A DNA stretch of 64,000 nt, taken from Euptelea pleiosperma. Taxonomy: Eukaryota; Streptophyta; Magnoliopsida; Ranunculales; Eupteleaceae. The notes beneath the pieces were generated by a model. It had not been told where the DNA came from and ran no database searches. It saw only the letters and a list, made by a program, of their open reading frames with translations. Within the stretch, counting starts at the first letter, position 1; the number at the start of each line of letters is the position of its first letter. The translations under genes were made by a program, and so were the position numbers. Location of the stretch: assembly GCA_035048495.1 (NCBI GenBank), contig CM068553.1, positions 23,623,190 to 23,687,189 of the forward strand, read 5' to 3'. Below are positions 55,494 through 64,000 of this stretch, one piece after another.

Positions 55494-55905
55494 GAATAAT
55501 ATAAGTGAAAATCACTAGACAATCCAACACACCATGGCCGAACCCTATGAGGGATTCATGACACAAGGTCGAACCCTAAAGAGGGATCCAAAACACTTGG
55601 CCGAACCCTATGAGGGATCCAAGACACATGGGTGGGATCCCCATGCATACAAGTATAGGTCGAACCATCTAGGTATAATAGTCAATAAGATATGACCAAA
55701 TATCACAACCAACATCGATGAATAATATAAGTGAAAATCGCAAGCGAATCCAACACGCCATAGCCGAACTCTATGAGGGATCCATGACACAAGGTCGAAC
55801 CCTAAAGAGGGATCCAAGACACTTGGCCGAACCCTATGAGAGATCCAAGACACATGGGTGGGATCCCCATGCATACAAGTATAGGTCAAACCATCTAGGA
55901 TTTAG
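55494..55905. repeat. Two-copy tandem duplication, about 225-bp period
   Basis: Each copy runs 'gatgaataatataagtgaaa' to 'catgcatacaagtatagg' and itself contains three GGCCGAACCCTATGAGGGATC-like words (short form 'gaaccctatgagggatcc'). Confidence 0.85.
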
Positions 55906-55969
55906 TCAAACAACAAGGTTAAAACCTTAATAGTTAATAATCATGACCGAACCACGAACAATTAATAGG

Positions 55970-56880
55970 TTTTTTACAAAAAATGTACTGCATTATAAAA
56001 ATCATAACTAAATAAATATGAATTAGAAAAATATAAACTCAATGGATTTAAAAACTAGATTCACAGAGGTTTTAAGGAAAAATAAATAGAAAAATATTCA
56101 GATTCAAAATATAGGTCAAAACTCTTAATTAATTGGGCCGGACAGAATCTGGGATACAGAAAAGTCCCGCACATTTGAAAAATCATAACTTAATCAATAC
56201 AAATCAGAAAAAAACAAACTCAAATGTTATAGAAACTAGATTTAAGGAGATATTTAGAAAAAAGAAATAGAAAAATATTTAGATTAAAAATATGGGTCGA
56301 AACCCTTAATGAAGTAGGTCGGACAGAATCTGGGAATCTGGGTTTTACAGAAAAGTCTAGCACATTTAAAAAATCATAACTTAATCAATACAAATCGAAA
56401 AAATATAAACTCAAAGGTTCTAGAAACTAAATTGATAGAGGTATCTATGAAAAAATAATTAAAAAAATATTTAGGTTAAAAATATAGATCCAAATCTCAA
56501 GTGAAGTGGACCGTGTAAAATCTGGAATTCTGGATTTTACAGAAAAGTCCAGCACGTTTGAAAAATCATAACTTAATCAATACAAATCAGAAAAATATAA
56601 ACTCAAAGGTTCTAGAAACTAGATTGATAGAGGTATCCATGAAAAATAATTAGAAAAATATTTAGGTTAAAAATATAGATCGAAATCTCAAGTGAATCAG
56701 ACCGTGTAAAATCTAAAATTCTGGGTTTTTTGGTAAAGTCATACAACTTAGAAAAATCATAACTTAATCAATAAAAATCAGAAAAATACAAACTAAACGG
56801 TTTTGAAAAATAGATTCATAGAGGTATTTAAAAAAATAATTATAAAAATATTTTAATTATGAAAATACAAAGAAAATGAT
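55970..56880. repeat. Tandem array, about 190-bp units, roughly five copies
   Basis: Units recognisable by 'aaaatcataacttaatcaat' then 'tatagaaactaga' and 'aaaatatttaggttaaaa', starting near 55972, 56157, 56347, 56538 and 56727. The near-constant period (185-192 bp) inside an LTR is close to a nucleosome repeat. Confidence 0.85.
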
Positions 56881-58153
56881 AAAGAACATAATCATCCGTT
56901 ATAGGTACAAAATAGACGATGGCCCAACCCATCATGGTGGCCCAAAATAAAGATCAACCCAATAAAAATAAAATAAATATTGTTGAAATTAATTTATAAT
57001 GAGTATCAACCATTATCTAATGAAAGAGAAACAAAATCTTGAAGAAAAACAAGTATAGGATGGATCAAGCGCACTTACCTTAAGGTTTCTTGAACTTTAA
57101 TGAAAATCAAAAGTTTCTTCAAATTTGAAAGTCGTCGGATCGTCCTCTACTCGGAGTATGTTCTTCTAATCGGAGTCCCCGTCAATTCTCCCTTCTTGCT
57201 CGAGTGCGATCGGTACCCGGATGAAGGTTTAATGGAGCTTGCTCTATTCTTTAATGGAGTTTGGTTTTGAAAACTTCTAAAGCTTTAGGATTTTTCATAA
57301 ATAGGTTTAGAGAAGGATTAGGGTTTCTATTTTGTTGAAATTCGTAATTAGCAAAGGGATGACTTTTTCAACCCTCAAAAACTTATATTTTACATTACTA
57401 ATGGGTTAGAAATGGGCCCAAGGCCCATATATAACAACTAGGCTCAATTAAGATTATTATTAAGCCCAAAAGGCTTCTAGATTGACCATACGGGCCCACC
57501 CAACAATCATAACATAAATAATTATAAATTAATTCAATCAAACTATATTATATAATTTAAAAGTCCATACAATAAGGTATTGACACATGTCACACATACA
57601 AATCATAAAAACGTTTAAAATCTTAGAAAAGTGTCAAATGACATTGGAATGACCCGAAAGTGATTTGCGGGTCCCACGCTCCTATTAAATAAATAAAATA
57701 TAATTAAATATTATTTTTGAAAAATATGCGAGTGGTAGGAAGTTCAAAAATTATAAAAATACTATTTTTGTCAAAATCTCCCAAAATCTCCCGCTAGGGT
57801 TTTCATGTCTCAAGAAAGGTTTCAAATTTCACAGGTAAGTTGGTAAGGATAAAATAGGAATATTTTTGGTGTCTCGGGCCCATAAAATAATTTTTTTATA
57901 AAAGTTTTAGAATGTTAGCTGGGGAAAGAAAAAGTCCCCTGCAAATTATGGTTCATTATTTTTAGCAAGAATTTAGCCCTAAAGAGCGAGTTTCAAAAAT
58001 AGTAGGTTTTTAAAAATTGTCAGAACGAAACCAAATTAAATACACATACTCATACATGATATTAAACAATAATAAGAGTCTGAAAAAGTTTCAGGTTTTC
58101 ATTATTAGGTGAATTTACCATAATACCCTAGAACGAAAGTTCAGGGTATTACA

Positions 58154-58474
58154 GAAGGTGTTCCATGACAAATCAATTGTTAGGAAATCCTTAGAACCGG
58201 GAATGAAAGTCTTGTTATACAATTCCAGATTACATCTTTTCCTGGGTAAGTTGAGATCTCGTTGGTCTGGTCCGTTTCTTGTACAAACCATTTCCCCCAT
58301 GGGGTAGTCGAAGTTGAAAATCCAAAGAATGATGAAATATTCAAGGTAAATGGACAAAGATTGAAACCATTCTTCGAGCTGAAGAATCGAGAGGTAGAAG
58401 AGGTACTTCTTCAAGACCCTATCTACTTCGATTATCCTCTTAAAGGTTATCAGGGTCACTTGTGGACCCGTTAG
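58154..58474 (+). pseudogene. G2 integrase C-terminus
   Basis: Continues KIYKDRMK into [37 protein letters not shown]. After a frameshift near 58300 it reads [20 protein letters not shown] to LWTR, the usual end of gypsy Athila-type pol. Confidence 0.9.
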
Positions 58475-59753
58475 GTCGGGCTGACGACGTTAAACTTAGC
58501 GCTTACTGGGAGGCAACCCAGCTTTCATGGAGTCATTGTAGTATACTACCCTATTACTCTATCATTGTTCTTACTTTCTTTCACAGGGTCTACAATTATT
58601 CCATTACCACATCAATAGAGGTAACAAGTTCCAATTTCCATCTCTTTCTTGCTAAAACAATCTGTCCATACATGTTTATCACATTAGTGTCATATTTTTC
58701 AACATTGAGGACAATGTTTAGTTGAGGTTTGGGGGCGAGGGATAAAACTTTTTTTAATGTGTCATTTTTGTAATTTATATCATATTAAAAAAAAAAAAAA
58801 AAAAAGGGGGGGGGTGGGTTTCTCTTAGAGTGTCATTGTATACCTGAAGACTAGCATTCCAGAAGAAAAGGTACTAAGTGAGAAACTAAAAATAAACCAC
58901 AAAAGGAAGGTAGAATTGAGAATGTCAATTTGAGTTTGGGTTATTACTCTCTTTTTAGCCGATTTACAAAAAAAAAAAAAAAAAACTTCACTCACATCTG
59001 GCTCACACATGTAGGTCTAGGTCTAATACTTTAGTTGTTGATTCTGTGATTGCCCAGAGTGTAAGGGAACACCAAGACTGATGAACCATGATTGGCTTGT
59101 CTACTGGTTCGCTTTCAAAAAAAAAAAAAAAAAAAAGAAGAAGAGGGAGAAGATGAAAATAAAAGGAACCAGTGGATTAGACCAGATGCACGAAAAAGGG
59201 CTACCAAATTGTTGAGGTCCTTAGCATAGGAAGTTGAGTTGGCTTGGCCTTGGGTTTGCTCCCCAGAGGTTCAAGTATAATTTCGCGTCCACGCTATGAA
59301 AAGTTATAGTCGACATCTATGTAAAATAGAAAAATTGAAGTAACATCAAGAAAAGAACTACAAAAAAATTAGGTCTATTATTCTGACCAAAAACACAAGA
59401 GGGTGAAAGCCGTCGTGGCATTCGAATAACGAGTGAACTGGAATATCGTAGATAAAGCACATGAGGTATTAAGGCGAATATCCAAAAACCACTCATTAAT
59501 CTAGACAGCCAGCTTGGTTTTGAATCAGTAAACTTGGCAAAACTGAACATTTCTTGGTACTTATTGGGGTTATCACTATTGTAGGAAGACCAAACCGTAT
59601 TTGTGTCTAGCCAGAATACACTGTGCACTCAATTTTAAGATTTTTTTTGAAAATTTTTGAGAAGGAGAATAGTGAATAGAACTCATCTTGATTACTAACA
59701 ATAACCAGAATTCTAGGTGAGCGGGAAGCGATTTTCATTAGATTGAATGTTTG
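58475..59753 (+). other. G2 post-pol non-coding region
   Basis: No env-like ORF. At 58704-58740 'cattgaggacaatgtttag' followed by TTGAGGTTTGGGGGCGAGG, the conserved post-pol motif also present (as GAGGACGGTG … GGGGG) in the family A elements. Poly-A/poly-G runs at 58789-58812, 58969-58985 and 59118-59136. It ends at the family A insertion; G2's 3' LTR must lie beyond the window. Confidence 0.7.
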
Positions 59754-62372
59754 TGAAAGTAGGGTTTTTCCGTGTCGTTGGATTCGGAAACCCTAGAATC
59801 AACAATATTTATAATTAATCCAATTCTTTAATCCTATAAAATAGGGAGATTTTGTATAGGGATTCGTGTCGGATGTCGATCCACACACGGGGGTGGTTAG
59901 CGCAAACAAGAACATAAAGTGATGGATTTTTTTATCAAAAATTGATGGAAGGGTGAGAGTGGTGGGTAAGTGATTTAAAACATGCTTGAATTGATTTTCG
60001 ATAGATTCATGAAAGCCAAAAAAAATAATAATAATTCAAGTCAATTAATTATGAGATCTAAACAAGAATAACTAAGAACAAAAATGAAAACACTATAATG
60101 TAAAAATAAACCAAAATTTATTGAATCAAAGTTCTTACAAAATTTCTTTGCAAAAGTCACTAGAAATTAAATCCTTGCCTTTGAAGGGAACGGCCATGAA
60201 GTGGTGGTCCCGATTTAACATGTAAAGAAGATCAACCCGATGAAAAATAGAGGTGAGGTGGTGAGATGAAGAGCTTCAACGGCATGCCGTGGGGCTACAA
60301 GGGAGCACATGCCGTGTTCTCATGGTGATGGATATGGGTCGGCCTGAGATGCTGTCCAATGGAGGACAGCATTAAGAAGATGCAACCGTGATGGTGGTTG
60401 TGCAGGTGCCCCACCACGGATGGTGGCTATTGGTGAAGGTGGTGACGGCAATGTAGGGTGGAGGCTACTGTGGTAAGTTCAGACCACCTCCTCCTCTCTT
60501 CTTCTTTTCTCCTTTCTTCCCTTTCTTTTTTTTTTTGTTTCCTATTCTTTTTTTTTCTGTTGGGAAGAGAGGACGTTGGATTCCTGAGAGGGAGAAGACG
60601 ATTTTTTTTTAATGGAAGGGATGGATTAGAGGGGCGGTAATGGAGTTGCAGGTTGTGGCGGCTTGTTGGAGATGTGGGAGACGTGGTGAGGAGATATGGG
60701 CGGTAAGGGAAGAGCAGCACGTCCTCTGCTATGGCCGTTGCGGCTGGAGGTTGTAGATATGCTACACGTGGTGGTTTCTCCTTTGCAAACCCTGGAATCT
60801 TTTCAATCCAGCCATCCGAAAGCTCAAGGTGGAGGCATCAATGGAGATGGAGAGAGAGGTGAGAACGGCTGGGTTCAAAAAAGTGGGAAGCGATTAGGGT
60901 TTTGGGGGTCATGGTGGAGACGCTGGAGTGGAGAAGACGAGGCAGCAAGGTAGCATCTTCGTTGCTCCCATGGAGAAGCAACTGGTGGCTGGAATGAATA
61001 GGGTGAGAAGAGAGGCTAGAGAGAGGATGTGCCTCATCTTTATATATTAGGGTTTCTAATTGTTTAGACTAAGGGATGGAGAGGACGGTTTTGCCCTTTT
61101 AGGAATAGCAAGCGCCCCCCCCCCCCCCCCCCCCCCACTTTAAGAGATGAGATCTCTTTCTATTTAAGTGGGGAGGGTGATCTTCTTTAGGGTTTGAGAA
61201 CGTGGGAATGGATTCACTTCTCCATAAGCTTGTGGACACCACCTCTTTAACCCACGAGCCCAACAATTCTTGGCCCAACCTTTCTTGGTGTAACCCATGT
61301 TATTGTATATGGGCCCAACACCTTGGTCCTATGTAATACTAGGAGAGGGATTCTCCTTACTTCTTTGATTTCACCTGGGTCCCACCTTTCGTTATTTCTT
61401 TATCTTTCATGGTTTGCCCACCATCCCTTATGTAATCTAAACCATCGATTCTTTGATTCAACACTCTTGAATCAGCCCAACGTATTGCTCATTCACCTAA
61501 ATATTTTTGTGGTCTAGCGGCTTATTATTCCACATATCATCTTTTGTAAACCTCGCGAGCCACCGTGTCTTCTTTATTTCTTGAATATGTGGATTATGCC
61601 CATTGGAACTTTGCTCCTGTGTATCACACATCCCTTACCGTACATAGCGATATCCACCAAAAACTTCTTGAAATCACGACCATCCAACGGTTCATCTTCA
61701 TGCTAACCATCTTGTCATTAGTGTTTCTTGTTTCTTGTTTCTTGTTTCTTGTTTCTTGCCCTGGTTCACATGCTGGCCCATGTCTTGGTCTTAGATTCCC
61801 AAAATTATTCGATCAGGGTTCCTAAGTGTCTCAAGTTGCACCTCAGTCCAGCAATTTCTTGGCCCGCTTTTATGGCCCACACTTATCTGGGCTCTTGTAC
61901 AAGCATTAGGCCATGGGCTTGATCACTGCGGTCCCACTTTTGTATTTCAACATTTGGTATATTTTCTTGGTCTTCGACTTTCCTGCACTCTTAGTCTTCT
62001 CTCTGGTTCTTCGATCTTTAGGCTCAACTTGCATTCGACCTATATCTTCTTATCTAAGTTCCCTGGCTCTTTAAACTTGGATAATGAGCTTCTACGGTCG
62101 ATTGTGGACCTGTATTCCATCAACATTGTCCGATTAGTGCCCCTGCCATAGAAAAAGTCGCGTAATGAGAATTCTACAAAACTGCTTCGCATGTAGGTCA
62201 AATAAACGCGTATGAGTGCATGTGAATATACCATTTTGTGCAGAAAAGTGTGTTCTACGCAATGAGAGAAACTCTTACGTAGAAAAGTTGATAAAAATGA
62301 TAATTTTACGTAGGAGAGTGTGATAACACAATAGGATAATTGCTTAAAATAAGCACTTTTGAGCGAATATCA
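59754..62372 (-). repeat. Family A LTR copy g, 2619 bp, 3' LTR of a right-edge element
   Basis: TGAAAGTAGGGTTTTTCC to GAGCGAATATCA. Unlike the solo copies, its right flank is not a TSD but the polypurine tract and the same internal sequence found after copy c, so it is the 3' LTR of a minus-strand element extending past 64000. The left TSD should be gtttg (59749-59753). It is diverged in the middle: no convincing tRNA-like segment or CCGGAGTTGCAG palindrome. It contains a 22-C run at 61115-61136. Confidence 0.88.
61115..61136. repeat. Homopolymer run of 22 C
   Basis: Uninterrupted C22 within LTR g. The length may be an assembly or polymerase artefact. Confidence 0.95.
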
Positions 62373-62390
62373 CAACCCCCAACCAGCATA
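62373..62390 (-). promoter_or_regulatory. Polypurine tract next to LTR g
   Basis: Minus strand CTGGTTGGGGGTTG then LTR start TGATATTCGC, identical in layout to 19643-19660. Confidence 0.75.
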
Positions 62391-64000
62391 TTGCCAATCA
62401 TTGGCATTTAGTGCGAAGAAAATGAGCTTAAAAGGGCTAGGCACATGCTGCACACTTTTCTCATTAACTCAGAGAAAACTCCGTTTTGTTAAATTTGAAG
62501 GATGCATGAAAATAGTTACAAGCTCGCAGATAATCGAAAGATTTTAGGAAGACTACAGACTGATAATCAAGACCCAGAATAGTCAGACTCAGCGTATGTG
62601 TGTGCTCAACATTATCATTATCCTGTAGTAAAGATTTTTAGATTTTCCTCTAACATTTTATGCCTCGACTTCAATTCTCACTTGTGTGTCACTCAAAAAT
62701 AAATCACTCCGAAATGGTTTTTCCATTTTTTCTCTCAAGTGATATGTGAGGAGATAAGTTGATAAGAATGGACAAATATCTCACATATATTATTTTGAAG
62801 GAAGGACTTTAGAAATTCAGAAGATCTCATGATCAGAATATCATATTGCTTGGTAACGTCAGATCAAACTCTATATGTTCTCTTTCTCCATTCTGCACAT
62901 TCCATGATTGTGTTAGCCTAGAATACAATAGGGCTTTACTAGGTTGTATTGAGGCTTGGGATAGGTTTAGAAAAATAAGGATACACAAGGATTCAAAATT
63001 CTGAGAGAATATCTCAACTTTTTATTTGCAACTTGTTCTGAGGGTGTAGCACCATTTTTTTTCCTTTTTCTTATTTTTCTCTTTTCTGATATTTTTGAGA
63101 CAGCTCAATACATTTTTTTTTGCTTTCTTTTTAGCTTTCCTTCTTTTGTATTTTCTTTTTAGCTTGAGCTCCACTTGTTTTTCTTCTTTTCTTCTGATTT
63201 TCCTTTAATGGTGTACCCATACCAATATCTTTTTTATATCTTCCACAGAAGTAGGGTATTGTATTTCTGATTTTGGGCTCGGTTCATGGTGATTGGGCTG
63301 TCAAGGAAGGGCTTCAATAAAATGCTCAAAAAGGTTTCTAATGGTGAAGATTGTTAGGTAAGCCAAAAAGGTCTAATAGGTTTAGAAAGATGGCCTACAT
63401 CATTTTCTAGGGTTTGCACTTTCATCTACGATGTCTCAAATGGATATTGAGAAGGTTCATTCGTAATAATCCAATCTTTGATGTCGTTCCAAGTTCTATG
63501 ACCAAGACAAAAATTAATGAGATCTGGCAATGGAATAAGTGGGGGAATGAAGAACCAGTGAGTCATTTTGTGACTCAGAATGATTGTATAACCCTCAAAA
63601 ATGATGAAATGCTCAAAAGCTCACTAGGTTAAGTCTCCACAAATATTCTTCGAGGATCTCTAGAGAATCTAAATTTAGGATGACTCTAATGTTGATAGTG
63701 TACAATTTGTGCCGAATCTGAGTTTTTCTAAGTGTCAGAAATCAATGTAGTCTGCTTGACTCAAAGCTAACATGTAACACTTTAAAAGATGACATCCTTT
63801 ACAAATTGACTTAACGGAAGTTTCAGCTAATCATCGGTCAGGGCATTTTCAAAAAAATGTTCTAAAAAATCACCGAAAACCAACCAAAAACACCATTCTC
63901 TTTCTTTTCTTTTTTTTTAACAAAATGAAGACATGAGTTTTGGTAAATACCCACCCCAACCAAAATACAGCACCATCCTCGGTGCTCATGACTAGGACAT
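62391..64000 (-). mobile_element. 3' internal non-coding region of the right-edge family A element
   Basis: Homologous throughout to 19661-21260: 'ccaatcattggcatttagtg', the T-rich block near 63050-63190, and at 63945-64000 'aacccaccccaaccaaaata'-like sequence with 'cagcaccatcctcggtgct' (the post-pol GAGGAC motif on the minus strand). Pol should begin just beyond the right edge. No ORF here. Confidence 0.8.

Larger units (their letters stand above)
54524..58153. mobile_element. Solo LTR of an unrelated family, 3630 bp, TSD gaagg
   Basis: TGTCACGCCCCGAATCCGG to AGTTCAGGGTATTACA with perfect gaagg at 54519-54523 and 58154-58158, inside the G2 integrase. The two ends differ, so it is one very long LTR, not a full element. 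It contains a duplicated block (about 55494-55690 and 55718-55905) and a roughly 190-bp tandem array (55970-56880). No ORF. Transcription orientation is not established. Confidence 0.88.
38621..59753 (+). mobile_element. Athila-like Ty3/gypsy element G2, multiply interrupted, 3' end not in window
   Basis: Order: LTR, tRNA-Asp-type PBS, leader, gag, PR, RT, RNase H, INT, post-pol non-coding DNA. RT-RNase H before INT makes it Ty3/gypsy; gag motifs resemble G1. Four solo LTRs with perfect TSDs sit inside it (40325-43072, 44543-47348, 47564-50073, 54524-58153). Removing them restores collinear homology. Many stops and frameshifts mean it is long dead. No env-like ORF was seen. The right part is cut by the family A element from 59754. 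Confidence 0.92.

Noticed and set aside
58475..59753. Env-like ORF after G2 pol
   Set aside because: Only short frames with stops; no transmembrane or coiled-coil protein of useful length.
59754..62372. Copy g as another solo LTR
   Set aside because: The right flank does not repeat the left flank gtttg; it is the polypurine tract and internal sequence also found after copy c.

Overview
This is plant (angiosperm-like) nuclear DNA dominated by nested LTR retrotransposons. The evidence is Ty3/gypsy and Ty1/copia coding remnants, very long LTRs with perfect 5-bp target-site duplications (TSDs), MITEs with TIRs, a plant-style LINE tail and one isolated exon of a probable housekeeping gene. I see no complete host gene, rRNA, functional tRNA or CRISPR. 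The species cannot be named from this sequence.

Layout. 1-2745 (minus): an uninterrupted gag-protease ORF (915 codons to the window edge) of an Athila/Tat-type gypsy element, here G1, followed by its leader and a 'family A' LTR ending at 6219. 6220-14.6 kb: older intergenic or intronic DNA with one exon (9216-9334, probable RFT1), a TRIM-like miniature LTR element (7577-8995), a LINE 3' tail, a hAT MITE (11196-11605) and three MULE-like MITEs (12220-13751). 14.6-37.5 kb: a decayed family A element whose LTRs end at 19642 and 37484. It holds gag-protease remnants on the minus strand. Its LTRs are invaded by divergent opposite-strand LTRs (X1, X2), by solo family A LTRs (14603-17341, 32054-34615) and by a copia element (23314-31298, minus). 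37.5-38.6 kb: a second copia fragment. 38.6-59.75 kb: a degenerate plus-strand gypsy element (G2) with 5' LTR, tRNA-Asp-type PBS, gag, PR, RT, RNase H and INT. It is split by three family A solo LTRs (40325-43072, 44543-47348, 47564-50073) and an unrelated 3.63-kb solo LTR (54524-58153). 59754-64000: the 3' LTR and 3' internal region of another minus-strand family A element running off the right edge.

Family A is the unusual part. Sense orientation runs TGATATTCGCTC to CCTACTTTCA, about 2.5-2.8 kb. Its LTRs carry dispersed palindromes built on CCGGAGTTGCAG, a promoter-proximal hairpin whose arms co-vary between copies, a tRNA-like segment with A- and B-box matches, intron-like splice signals, and a hairpin at the PBS-side end. 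The decayed element links this LTR to G1-type gag-PR, so G1 is probably the coding-competent relative. Percent identities, ages and alignments could not be computed; all boundaries come from reading the sequence.
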